Shown: in pieces, positions 1 to 7,580 of the stretch
How the letters are laid out: the number at the start of each line of letters is the position of its first letter
Position numbering within the stretch: position 1 is the stretch's first letter
From: Alphaproteobacteria bacterium UBA3612
Lineage (GTDB): Bacteria > Pseudomonadota > Alphaproteobacteria > Sphingomonadales > Sphingomonadaceae
Reading direction: 5' to 3'
Assembly (NCBI GenBank): GCA_002375465.1
Contig: DFLT01000007.1
Coordinates: forward strand, 1 to 64,000
Length of the DNA stretch: 64,000 bases
Made by a program: the position numbers and the translations under genes
The notes under the pieces: generated by a model
What the model was told of the DNA's origin: nothing
What the model saw: only the letters and a program-made list of their open reading frames with translations
The model's database searches: none

Positions 1-2
1 CG

Positions 3-89
3 TGGGCTGAACACACCGCTTACGCTTATCAGGCTGCTACGCAGGAGTTGTCTTTACCATTGACGGCATGGAAAAAGCCTAACAACTAG
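3..89 (+). CDS. C-terminal end of an unidentified protein (partial, runs off the left edge)
   Basis: Frame 3 is open from the window edge to a TAG at 87-89 and reads ...TAYAYQAATQELSLPLTAW..., which looks like ordinary protein sequence. Only 28 codons are visible, so no family can be named. The next gene starts 26 bp downstream on the same strand behind a good ribosome site, so this gene is probably the first visible member of the same operon. It could still be a chance open frame. Confidence 0.4.
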   Translation, partial: WAEHTAYAYQAATQELSLPLTAWKKPNN

Positions 90-115
90 CCAGTTGGTAA
101 GCGGGGGAAGATTGC

Positions 116-1267
116 GTGGCATCAACTAAGAAAATTGTGGATATAGATATCGCCACTAGGGTCATTGGAGATGAGGAAGACATCTTCATTATCCGCCCCG
201 GGCAAGATTTTACCCTATATGCCGACTTCCGGAAAAAGGGAGTGGCATTCCTCGATTTCCCGGACCTTGATTTGCTCCTATTCAAATCTAAGTGGGAGAA
301 TGAGAAACAACGGGAGGCTGTTCTTCGATCTTCGACAATTAGAGACTGGCACCTGACCGGTCGATCTAAGGATCAACAACCGTCTAGAGCACACTCCGAT
401 TACGAAGGACGCGCCAAAGGCATGCGCTTAGGCGCTCACGTCGCGTCAGTGAAGCGTTTCTACCTCGAGTTGCCAGTAGGGACGATTATCGTCGTCCCCG
501 GTCCGGGGTATTTTTCCGACGTGCTGGTTGGGCAGCTGTCAAGCAAAGTAATTTCCCAAAAAGATATAGGGCTCTATCGAGGAGAGGTGGTCCCCGCCCG
601 GAGGGTAGACTGGCTCGGTCAGAAGCAGAAAAGCGAGTTTTCGGAGGAGGCGATTGCCCGCCTTCAGAACCAAAAACCTATCATCGCTCTAGATCGAAGT
701 CTGCGAAAGGAATTTATACCTGTCGCATTTGATCAATACGTCTTTGAAGGGGTTTTTTCTTCCAAGTTTTTGACGACGGAATTAGATTTCAGTACCTTAG
801 ACGATTTTAATTTTCAGGCGTTCACAAATTATGTAGCCGGGGTACTGGTCGCTTCGCGCGAACTAGACATGCCCCATGAAAATGTCACTATGAGCGAAGC
901 TTTAGAGGCCCTTCATAGATACCGTGATTTGATCCCTGAGCTTGCAACTAATATAAACTCTCCCGGTTTCCTCCGATTGTCGAGTGAGCAGGTTTACCCA
1001 CTTGTCATCGCAGCAATATTTTCTTTGGCTTTGGCTGCAGGGGCTTCGGCCCAATCGGCAAATGTTCGGGTGCACAACTCATCCGCTTTGCAAGAAGACC
1101 CTTGCGCAATAAAAGTGGAGAAACATGTTGAGGCTGCTATGAGTTTAATGGGCACAGATGAATGGCGAGCAGCCTGTAAGAATGCTTTGAGAGTGTCAAA
1201 AAGCGCTGGGTTAAAAAGTTCTGTCAAGGCCCAGAAGCGAGAGGCGGTTGATGATGATGGTAGCTAA
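116..1267 (+). CDS. PUA/EVE-like domain protein with a C-terminal membrane helix; possible defence protein
   Basis: The GTG start at 116 is preceded by GGGGGAAG at about 7 nt spacing. The 383-residue protein has a central stretch (about residues 122-165) with the pattern GTIIVVPGPGYFSDVLVGQL, then a gap, then RRVDWLG. This resembles the 'small-molecule/DNA gate' pattern (viG.i...Y......R.V.W) of PUA-like domains found in EVE, ASCH and Mrr-N type restriction proteins. A hydrophobic helix (YPLVIAAIFSLALAAG, about residues 296-315) lies near the C terminus, followed by a hydrophilic tail. No nuclease or ATPase motif is evident. It overlaps the next gene by 17 nt. Family assignment is by pattern only, and a defence role is inference from fold type, membrane anchoring and accessory location. 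Confidence 0.7.
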   Translation: MASTKKIVDIDIATRVIGDEEDIFIIRPGQDFTLYADFRKKGVAFLDFPDLDLLLFKSKWENEKQREAVLRSSTIRDWHLTGRSKDQQPSRAHSDYEGRAKGMRLGAHVASVKRFYLELPVGTIIVVPGPGYFSDVLVGQLSSKVISQKDIGLYRGEVVPARRVDWLGQKQKSEFSEEAIARLQNQKPIIALDRSLRKEFIPVAFDQYVFEGVFSSKFLTTELDFSTLDDFNFQAFTNYVAGVLVASRELDMPHENVTMSEALEALHRYRDLIPELATNINSPGFLRLSSEQVYPLVIAAIFSLALAAGASAQSANVRVHNSSALQEDPCAIKVEKHVEAAMSLMGTDEWRAACKNALRVSKSAGLKSSVKAQKREAVDDDGS

Positions 1268-1802
1268 CGCTCCACGCATGGAGCGCCCAGAAACTAAGCA
1301 CGCTACAGTCAGTCGAGCATTCCTGGCTGTGGGCTTTGTGGCGACCACAATTGTGACCACCGGCTTAACGGTGTCCGGTAATTGGTGGTTAGGTGTTATG
1401 GAAGACAATCGAGCGGAGGTTCGCCGCGAGATTGGAGAATTTGCCACCGTCTCCCGCGCATTTGACGCAGCATTCCGTGTCCATGCGCAAAATATTAGCA
1501 GGCATTTACCTCTAGAGCGTAGCAGGGAAGATGTTTCTGCGAACCTGCTGCAGCAGTTGATCGAGCTTGAATCAGCACGGCCGTATTTGCCGCCTGAAGG
1601 AGTCCGAGTGGCAGACAATTATGAAAAGATCCTGGCCAACATAAATAGACAGCTTTTGGAGGCAGAAGGGCCGGCTGAGGCGGGCCCTCTATTCCAAGAA
1701 GTTGCATATCTCGTGGACGTTCGCGAGAATCTCGTCAGCGCATTGAGAGGTGAAGCTGGGTTACCAATCGAGCGGGAGCCTGATTCCGTGAGCGGCTCGT
1801 AG
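1251..1802 (+). CDS. Small membrane-anchored protein, function unknown
   Basis: The protein has 183 residues. Several start codons are stacked (TTG 1248, then ATG at 1251, 1254 and 1257). ATG 1251 is chosen because GAGG sits about 6 nt upstream. One membrane helix (about FLAVGFVATTIVTTGLTV) follows a short N-terminal tail. The rest is a charged, largely helical domain (EDNRAEVRREIGEFATVSRAFDAAF...), suggesting an extracytoplasmic sensor-like helical bundle without conserved catalytic residues. The coding overlap with the preceding PUA-like gene implies translational coupling, so the two probably work together. No family recognised. Confidence 0.65.
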   Translation: MMMVANAPRMERPETKHATVSRAFLAVGFVATTIVTTGLTVSGNWWLGVMEDNRAEVRREIGEFATVSRAFDAAFRVHAQNISRHLPLERSREDVSANLLQQLIELESARPYLPPEGVRVADNYEKILANINRQLLEAEGPAEAGPLFQEVAYLVDVRENLVSALRGEAGLPIEREPDSVSGS

Positions 1803-1932
1803 GCTTACTGTCACGCCTGCTCAACCGTTTCAATCTCCCCAGTACCGCCTCCCAGAGAGCCATTCGTTCAAGGTCCCCGTCTTCCTCAAGAGCCGCAAGC
1901 GCGCGCCGCAGTGCATATGCTGAGCTGTGAAT

Positions 1933-2163
1933 TCACTCTGCCGCTTCCGCAGCTTCCTCTAATTTTTTAGACCATTCATTTAGGTCGTTTCGGAAGAAAT
2001 CGTCATCGTCAAACATTGAGTTTGCCGCCAATTCCTCAAATATCTTCGCGGACCGCTCTAGCTGATTCTTACTTAAGAGGCCGGCCCTTAAAAGAGCGAT
2101 TGTATTCATCGCGGCTAGTTCCCATCCTGCGTGGAAGGGCACGTACGCGTCCGTGTGTTCCAT
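1933..2163 (-). CDS. Small acidic helical protein, unknown
   Basis: The 76-residue protein is rich in acidic residues (DDDDFF, EEAAEAAE) and predicted helical. Family not recognised. Immediately after its TGA the same frame stays open and reads like real protein (AYALRRALAALEEDGD...) down to about 1736, overlapping the end of the convergent gene. The TGA may therefore be a mutation that split a longer gene, or a second small protein may follow without an obvious start codon. Confidence 0.45.
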   Translation of the reverse strand: MEHTDAYVPFHAGWELAAMNTIALLRAGLLSKNQLERSAKIFEELAANSMFDDDDFFRNDLNEWSKKLEEAAEAAE

Positions 2164-2256
2164 TTCCGCCAGAGCGTCCTGAACAGCTTTTTCGATATCT
2201 TAGTTCATCATTAACCACTGCCCGGTATCCGTAGGGCTCGCAACTATAATACGCCG

Positions 2257-2817
2257 TTAGGCGGTAGCCTGAGCAGCCTTCCTGAGCACGTAATCCAGGG
2301 CAGCCCCGCCATCACGAAACAGGCCCCTTGCGACTAACGCATCCGCCTGCTCGCAGAACCGATCCGCCTGGCTGTAAACTTCGCTGTTACGCGCGTTCCA
2401 GTTGTCAGGCGCGCTGGTGATGACAGGCTCAGCCGCGAACGTCATGGGGTCCATGCCGGGGATGGCAGGCTGTGCCGCGCCCAGAAATCCGAGGTGCTTG
2501 GCATAGAGGGCACCAGGTGTAGGGTTCGAGGGATGATCCTCAGCCCAGAACGCCATCGACCGGTTGATCCAGCGGCCTAGACGGAGTTCGTCGAGGATGC
2601 TGCCTGCCAGGTCGCCCAGTGTGGCGAACAGTCGGTTTCCGTCCTGCCGCAGGCTCTGGATGATGCCATAGGCAGGCAGATCGTTCTGGGGGTGCCCCTT
2701 GACCACGGGCGCAGATCGCAGGGCAGGGTTGTAGCTTCCGACGATCTTCTGCAGGTCGGCCGCCGTGATCCCCTTCGAGGCCGACGTGCCGGCGCGGAAT
2801 ACCTCGATCTCAGGCAT
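2257..2817 (-). CDS. Phage capsid protease/scaffold-like protein (Mu gpI-like)
   Basis: The 186-residue protein begins MPEIEVFRAGT and continues with ADLQKIVGSYNP, APVVKGHP, PAYGIIQSL and RLFATLGD. This is the series of short motifs typical of Mu gpI/gp32-type head protease-scaffold proteins of tailed phages, which are cleaved during head maturation in the cytoplasm. The usual family is longer, so this copy may lack the C-terminal scaffold part. ATG 2817 is used because the recognisable family sequence begins there. An alternative ATG at 2865 overlaps the stop of the small upstream ORF (ATGA). No portal, terminase or capsid gene lies nearby, so it is probably a remnant. Confidence 0.7.
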   Translation of the reverse strand: MPEIEVFRAGTSASKGITAADLQKIVGSYNPALRSAPVVKGHPQNDLPAYGIIQSLRQDGNRLFATLGDLAGSILDELRLGRWINRSMAFWAEDHPSNPTPGALYAKHLGFLGAAQPAIPGMDPMTFAAEPVITSAPDNWNARNSEVYSQADRFCEQADALVARGLFRDGGAALDYVLRKAAQATA

Positions 2818-2861
2818 CGAACCGCCGTCCCGATTTTGAGTCCGTAGAGGCGTCTGTGGCA

Positions 2862-3002
2862 TCATTTGGCCAAATCGGTGCCGCTAATGTCCTCATCGGC
2901 GCTGTGCGGGGCTTCCTGAGCCGTTTCTCGCACCTTCGCGAGCGTCGCCTCCGCGTCCCTGATGATCCGGGAGACATCGACCGCACCGGCGGCGCCCTTC
3001 AT
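2862..3002 (-). CDS. Small phage-like ORF, possibly the 3' end of a truncated gene
   Basis: The 46-residue reading frame starts MKGAAGAVDVSRIIRD and contains EATLAKVRETAQEAP. The same frame is open upstream for another 20 or so codons (to a TAG near 3063) without a start codon, so a longer gene may have lost its 5' part. Its TGA overlaps an ATG of the following scaffold-like gene. Family not recognised. Confidence 0.35.
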   Translation of the reverse strand: MKGAAGAVDVSRIIRDAEATLAKVRETAQEAPHSADEDISGTDLAK

Positions 3003-3172
3003 GTCCGTTACAAGGAAGGTTGCCTGATGCTCCCTTACTTGGCGTCGCTCGAGCTTACTCTACATTCAAGGCCCATCCGCCTTCACATCTAGTGCCATTG
3101 CTTCCGTTTTCGCGAACGCATTCGGTTGTTTAACACGGGAAGCGGTGATCCGCTTGAGGTGCTTGGAAGGGG

Positions 3173-3772
3173 CTACTCATCGGGCGCCGCTGACTCATTA
3201 CCGATAACGCCAAATGCCTCATTGCCTATAAAGCCGAACTTAAAGTCGTCGCCTTTCGCGTCGGCATACGTAATTGCCGCGATGAGGCAGGACATCTGCT
3301 CCCCGTAGTCCTTACTATGGCGGCTCACCTCAGGCTGACCAATCAAGCCCAATTGATTTTGAAAGAAGAACGAGCCCGGTTTAATGCCGCATTTCCGTTC
3401 CAGTGCCTCAGCAAATAATTTATCCGAATTGAGTTCGGATCGCTCTGGGAAGCCGTCGAAGACGCCGTGCTTTTCGAGTTCCGCTCGGGCGTCCGCCAGT
3501 ACCGTGGGCCTAAGTGCCTCCGACGACTGATCAACATACGCCTGCTGCAATTCGGGATTCTCGAACGTGACGAACTTAGAGCCCGCAGCTTGCCTGATGC
3601 AGTCAAAGTGCTCTGGAGACGCGCCCGCTTCCTTGTGGATTACAACCTCGACACCTTGCAATTCCTCCGCGTATTTAACGGCAAAGCCGCCATTCTGGAG
3701 GCCGCACTGCAAAAGCTCCTGCGTCAATCCTTGTTCATATGCGGGAGGCGGGATTTGCGGCATATCAATCAT
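3173..3772 (-). CDS. Hypothetical protein
   Basis: The 199-residue soluble protein has no signal peptide or membrane segment. The N-terminal half contains GLTQELLQCGLQNGGFAVKY and a section mentioning VEVVIHKEAG. A cysteine-containing C-terminal half ends in FGFIGNEAFGVIGN. No catalytic motif is recognisable. It stands alone on the minus strand between a phage-like remnant and a long non-coding stretch. The composition is like its neighbours. Function unknown. Confidence 0.55.
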   Translation of the reverse strand: MIDMPQIPPPAYEQGLTQELLQCGLQNGGFAVKYAEELQGVEVVIHKEAGASPEHFDCIRQAAGSKFVTFENPELQQAYVDQSSEALRPTVLADARAELEKHGVFDGFPERSELNSDKLFAEALERKCGIKPGSFFFQNQLGLIGQPEVSRHSKDYGEQMSCLIAAITYADAKGDDFKFGFIGNEAFGVIGNESAAPDE

Positions 3773-4310
3773 TCGATGATCTTAGTGCTCGATCGAAGCA
3801 GCGCAACCGACAGCGTCTACCCTCTGACGCTGAATATATGGGCGGCTGAAGACGACCGGAGCTTCTGACACCAACCTCGGTGGCGTCGTCTTCTGCCAGA
3901 CGGTTTCCAGACGCAGAGATCGGGAAAGCTGGCATTCAAAAACGGAAATAAGCCGGTAAGCATTCGCCCCCATCCTGGTCATCTCACGCCGATCTAGCCG
4001 TTCCCAGAAACTGTCGTTCGTTCAGGGCACGCTGCGAACTTGTGTCCCAAGCGCTGCCTGATACCTGTCATTGGTATCCAGATGTTTCCCTGTAAACGTA
4101 CGGCCGGTTTGGACAGGGCGATCTGGGCAGCTGAACGACGGCTTTGTTCGCGGCAGCTGCCTGAGAGCCAAAGAGGGGCAATGACAACTTCTCACGCACT
4201 GGTCGGATAACCGGCCTGACCGGCATCGCCCCCAAAGCTCGCATCGCAAGCTCGCTTAACCTTTCTGCTTCTGTCAGGCATCATATGTAGAGCCGCGGGG
4301 AAACGGACGG
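3773..4310 (+). other. Non-coding stretch with one strong inverted repeat
   Basis: No convincing gene is seen on either strand; short open frames here lack start signals and protein-like composition. The only structured element is an imperfect hairpin at 3844-3897. The last part (from about 4260) presumably carries the promoter of the thioesterase gene. Confidence 0.5.
3844..3897. repeat. Inverted repeat / hairpin, 13-bp arms with one mismatch
   Basis: Left arm GGCTGAAGACGAC (3844-3856) pairs with right arm GTCGTCTTCTGCC (3885-3897). A smaller CACC/GGTG stem lies in the loop. No T-run follows on either side, so it is not a classical terminator. It could be a structured RNA leader for the minus-strand gene ending at 3173, or a remnant end of a small mobile repeat. 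Confidence 0.5.
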
Positions 4311-4742
4311 ATGGAAATGACGATGGCGAAAAGTCTTACCGCAGAGATGACAGAACGACAAAAAGGGATGTTGCCCGGTGAACTTTCCCTTGAGTGGAAG
4401 GAAGTCGGCGAGGGACGCGTCAGTGGATGCTTTACCGTAGCGCGGCGGCATCTTGCACCGAACGGCTATCTGCACGCAGCCTCGATCATTGCGCTCACCG
4501 ATTCCGCCTGCGGCTACGGATGCTTGGCATCACTCCCAGATCGGGCATCAAGCTTCACCACCATCGAACTTAAAGCAAATTACCTTGGAACGGCGAAGCT
4601 GGGCGAGATAGTCACCTGTGAAGCTCGTCTCGTCCACGGCGGCAAAAGCACGCAAGTGTGGGACGCAGAGGCGATTAACGAGGCAACTAGCAAGAAAATT
4701 GCTTTGTTTCGCTGCACGCAGATGATCATTTACCCGCTCTGA
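4311..4742 (+). CDS. PaaI-family hotdog thioesterase
   Basis: The 143-residue single-domain hotdog protein probably hydrolyses a small aromatic or medium-chain acyl-CoA in the cytosol. The key region HLAPNGYLHAASIIALTDSACGYGC (about residues 46-71) matches the family pattern in which the N/G-x-x-H-x-G/A-x-x-x-x-x-x-D segment carries the substrate-activating Asn and catalytic Asp. SFTTIELKANYLG follows as the second family signature. ATG 4311 is used; MAKSL at codon 5 is an alternative. It sits alone near the boundary of the integrated element and is the only clearly cellular gene in the left flank. Confidence 0.85.
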   Translation: MEMTMAKSLTAEMTERQKGMLPGELSLEWKEVGEGRVSGCFTVARRHLAPNGYLHAASIIALTDSACGYGCLASLPDRASSFTTIELKANYLGTAKLGEIVTCEARLVHGGKSTQVWDAEAINEATSKKIALFRCTQMIIYPL

Positions 4743-5146
4743 CGGGCGAGGAGGGCGCTCGGCTCTAAGTTTCCTTCGTGTACCACCGCGTTGTTGCGCT
4801 CTGTTAAGGCCGCGGGTCAGTCAGCTCCCCCATTTTTCCAACATCGAAGGGAGGCAGGTCATAAATTGTCAGTCGCGCGTTTGGCAACGGCTGCCGCTTC
4901 GTTAACGAAAGACAGCTCTTAATAAACCAAGCGGCACCAGGAGCTCTGGTCGTCATCAATGCAGCTAAAAACGAAAGAGATGTAGTCGTTTTAAAAGACA
5001 AGTATCCGCCCCTGCGCCGGAATGAAAATATCAATGATAACGCTAGTACTCGCAAATTGCCGAGTGAAAGGCAATGTAGGCGCTGGTCTCAGGAACGGGG
5101 GGGGCGGCCCACAGTGCAGCCTGCGGACCCGGAACAGCTGTCATAT
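4743..5146 (+). other. Non-coding stretch before the att repeat
   Basis: No gene with a credible start or family match is seen. The stretch ends just before the tRNA-derived repeat and so would lie directly downstream of the tRNA-Leu gene in an element-free chromosome. It contains a short G8 run at about 5095. Confidence 0.45.
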
Positions 5147-5205
5147 TGGTGCCCGCGGCCGGAATCGAACCGGCATGGGAGAACCTCCCGAGGGATTTTA
5201 AGTCC
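5147..5205 (-). repeat. attL: 59-bp duplicate of the 3' part of tRNA-Leu(UAA)
   Basis: These 59 bases are identical to 24257-24315. They correspond to the tRNA from the anticodon loop through the variable arm, T arm and acceptor 3' strand to the encoded CCA. The sequence diverges immediately on both sides. The 5' half of a tRNA is absent here, so this is not a tRNA gene but the displaced chromosomal half left by site-specific integration. Confidence 0.93.
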
Positions 5206-5303
5206 ATCACAAACTAGGGCTTTTTAAGCAGATAGCTGCAAAATAGCCCGATTGGTGCGTATGAATTTGCGGCATATTTCGGGCTTCCTGCAAAATGATA
5301 TCG

Positions 5304-5780
5304 TCAATCAGCAGTGTTTTTGCCTCCGCGTTTCCGCGCGCGTTTGATCTTTTTTTGAGCAGACTGGAAACCGAAAGGGATTTGTTTGAGCTTGCCCGTG
5401 TCGTTCAGATTATAAGGGGGGCTATAGCACTGACGAGGCCTCATCTCTGACAGTTGCTTTTCAATTCGCTCCCACCAAAGGAACACATGCGCGGCCTGTA
5501 GGCTTCTGTTCGCAATCGCCCACCCTTTCGGCAGGTGGATGACCTTAAGGCCGGTTTTAAATACCGCTTCCACTTGGGGTGGCTTTTTAAAGAAGTCAGT
5601 ATCGGCGGACAGTATGGCATCGCCGCCATCTTCAGCGAACTGGGAGATCCAGTACGTATCCGATTTACCGTTATGTCCGGCCTCCCGTACGGAACTAATT
5701 TCAACTCCGTCGCTCACCGCAATGGATCGGATTGATTCCACGATCGCATGTGCGACGTGCTCGTCCGCCCTAATTCTCAA
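5304..5780 (-). CDS. VapC45-like PIN-domain toxin (ribonuclease) of a type II TA pair
   Basis: The predicted ribonuclease toxin has 158 residues from a TTG start whose TTGA overlaps the TGA of the antitoxin gene. A start further upstream (5843) would read through antitoxin coding DNA and adds a non-family basic leader. Acidic PIN-like positions are visible in RADEH near the N terminus and in the segment DAILSADTDFF around residue 60, followed by LKVIHLPKGWA. These are the marks of the VapC45 / DUF5615-like PIN group. The C terminus is a basic tail (KKIKRARKRGGKN) that could bind RNA. As the last gene at the left end of the element it probably stabilises it. Confidence 0.75.
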   Translation of the reverse strand: MRIRADEHVAHAIVESIRSIAVSDGVEISSVREAGHNGKSDTYWISQFAEDGGDAILSADTDFFKKPPQVEAVFKTGLKVIHLPKGWAIANRSLQAAHVFLWWERIEKQLSEMRPRQCYSPPYNLNDTGKLKQIPFGFQSAQKKIKRARKRGGKNTAD

Positions 5781-6472
5781 GCCGCTATCTGCATTTCGAA
5801 CTCGACGGCACTTTCGACATCCGCACGAGAAACATCGTACCAAGATGCAACCCTGTCGTAGTTGCCCTTTTCAGCACGCCATTGTCGGTAAAGTGCCGAA
5901 GTGGGCATTCCACTATCGCCGACTGTTGGTTGCCCGAATGCACGGCGAGGATCAATTACGACGGAAGGAAAGTCGCCAGCGCGCGGATGCCATGTTTTTG
6001 CGAGGTTAGAGGCGGGATCGAACATCACTCCCTTCGCAATAACCGTTTCGATGGTTTCCCACATTTCGTGCTGACCGGAGGCCAAATCCCAAGTGGTCTG
6101 ATCGCCGTTTTCTTCTGCTGCTTGAGCGAAGATTTTCCGCCGATCTGTCAGGTATTTTGCCTTAGATAAAGCAAAGGGATGGCTGCTATCCCAATCCTTT
6201 CTCGCTTTCTCCGCAGCGCGGCGCAAAGTCGTCATTGGCACCTTTTGGCTGCGAAAATATTCGACGAAGCGCATTTCCATTAGATCAAGAAAGCTGATAG
6301 TGCTCGTGTGCTTAAAGTCGCGGTCAATTATGGGCCCGCTGTCACTTCCAGCCCAACCATTGAGCCAACCGCGCGTTTTAGAGCTTGGGACGCCAATCAA
6401 GCGCGCAACATCAGCCGGGGTATAAAACCCGGCCGAGAGCGGATCGGCTTCGATTGGCGAATGTGCGTTCAT
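5777..6472 (-). CDS. VapB45-like antitoxin (HTH plus DUF433)
   Basis: The 231-residue protein has an N-terminal MerR-type HTH (FYTPADVARLIGVPSSKTRGWLNG, about residues 17-40), suited to autoregulation. Its C-terminal DUF433-type domain reads VVIDPRRAFGQPTV...TSALYRQWRAEKGNYDRVASWYDVSRADVESAVEFE in outline. This architecture is that of antitoxins paired with VapC45/PIN-like toxins. The antitoxin is encoded first and overlaps the toxin by 4 nt, the usual order for type II TA. It should neutralise the toxin by direct binding. Confidence 0.78.
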   Translation of the reverse strand: MNAHSPIEADPLSAGFYTPADVARLIGVPSSKTRGWLNGWAGSDSGPIIDRDFKHTSTISFLDLMEMRFVEYFRSQKVPMTTLRRAAEKARKDWDSSHPFALSKAKYLTDRRKIFAQAAEENGDQTTWDLASGQHEMWETIETVIAKGVMFDPASNLAKTWHPRAGDFPSVVIDPRRAFGQPTVGDSGMPTSALYRQWRAEKGNYDRVASWYDVSRADVESAVEFEMQIAA

Positions 6473-6545
6473 GTGTTTACTCTAGTCAGCGCGGACTCGG
6501 GGTCCAGAAAATTCGAGAAGGGCTCCCTGTCGCATAAAGTCTCGC

Positions 6546-7214
6546 TCAACCTAGGACGATCTTTTCGCCAACACTGTCCTCAGGCCAGGAATGGATTTTT
6601 TCCCGACGGATTCCTTTGGCATCCACAGTCGTCAGTTCGGCAAATCCACCGATCCCAAAATGCTCATGATGGAGTTTCATGGGTCGCTGATGTTGAATCA
6701 TATATTTAGCACGGCGCGGGACATTGAACGCCATTCTATCGACGGGCGAAACGTTTCCAAAGACTCCTTCAAAGTCCAGGCCGGGCGAGGCGATATAACC
6801 GGCCCTCAATATCGTTCCCGCCTCATATGCAGGCCCCAGAATTCCCGCATCATCAGAAGCAACGGTGCAAGCCGCCGCTCTGTTCTCAAGAGGAAGAAAG
6901 GCAACTGCGGTGATCTGAACGCGGGTATCTAGCTCGCGCCCTTCTTTCTTCGCTTGGTCGACGTTTCGACTCTTCCAATCAAAAACAAGATCGTCGAGGC
7001 CGGAAAATGGATCGTTGCCCAGTTCGAATGTCGCCATTTCTGGCACATCTTCCTTAGGGTCGAAAACACCTGTGACGCCAAATGCCATATGCCTCGCCGG
7101 GAACTCCCACACCTTGGAGCTAAGGCTATGAATGCGACCTTCAAAATCTAACATCGCGGCGTCTGTGACGAGGTATGCTTTCTTACCTTGTACGATAGCG
7201 TTTAGAGCGGTCAT
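6546..7214 (-). CDS. Proteasome/HslV-like Ntn-hydrolase fold protein of the tail module
   Basis: The 222-residue protein starts MTALNAIVQGKKAYLVTDAAML. If the initiator Met is removed, Thr becomes residue 1, Asp falls at 17 (VTDAA) and Lys at 33 (SSKVW). These are exactly the positions of the catalytic Thr1/Asp17/Lys33 triad of proteasome beta and HslV subunits. MAFGVTGV sits where those proteins have their conserved Gly-rich strand. It lies at the downstream end of the tail genes and overlaps the next upstream gene by 32 nt, so it is probably a virion or tail-tip component with peptidase fold. Whether it is active is unknown. Family assignment is inferred from residue spacing. Confidence 0.6.
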   Translation of the reverse strand: MTALNAIVQGKKAYLVTDAAMLDFEGRIHSLSSKVWEFPARHMAFGVTGVFDPKEDVPEMATFELGNDPFSGLDDLVFDWKSRNVDQAKKEGRELDTRVQITAVAFLPLENRAAACTVASDDAGILGPAYEAGTILRAGYIASPGLDFEGVFGNVSPVDRMAFNVPRRAKYMIQHQRPMKLHHEHFGIGGFAELTTVDAKGIRREKIHSWPEDSVGEKIVLG

Positions 7215-7527
7215 GCGCGTCCAGTTCCATATAATCGATGGTCATATTCTTTGGCGGCGATCCAAAAGCGCTTTTGCGGAATGCGTTCGGATCGAATGAT
7301 GGGCTGAGCCGCTCTATCTGCGCAGCGGGAACCTTAGGCACCTTGGGCTTGAAGACGGTGGCACCCAGTAATGCAGACGCCCCGGCGGCTACGCTAGCAT
7401 ATGTAGCTATGGATCCCGCTGTAAGGCCGGCGATCAGCGTCGACGCTCCTGCGATAGCGCCGACACCGGTTGCGGTCAGAGCAACTGCGCCAGCGACCAA
7501 GCCAACTGTTTTTACTATCTTCCCCAT
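7183..7527 (-). CDS. Small hydrophobic tail-associated protein
   Basis: The 114-residue protein has ATG 7527 preceded by AAGGATCAAGG. Residues 1-60 are Gly/Ala-rich and hydrophobic (VGLVAGAVALTATGVGAIAGASTLIAGLTAG...), compatible with one or two membrane-inserting helices. The C-terminal half is polar and ends MELDAHDRSKRYRTR. Genes of this kind often lie just after the tape measure in siphophage-like tail modules and may belong to the tail tip or the DNA-injection apparatus. Overlap with the Ntn-like gene suggests co-translation. Confidence 0.55.
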   Translation of the reverse strand: MGKIVKTVGLVAGAVALTATGVGAIAGASTLIAGLTAGSIATYASVAAGASALLGATVFKPKVPKVPAAQIERLSPSFDPNAFRKSAFGSPPKNMTIDYMELDAHDRSKRYRTR

Positions 7528-7580
7528 AACCCTTGATCCTTCTTCAATAACTGACTCGCGTCCTGGTGCTAATCATCGCA

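Noticed and set aside
5147..5205. A second tRNA-Leu gene
   Set aside because: Only the 3' half is present. The acceptor 5' strand, D arm and half of the anticodon stem are missing, so it is an attachment-site remnant.
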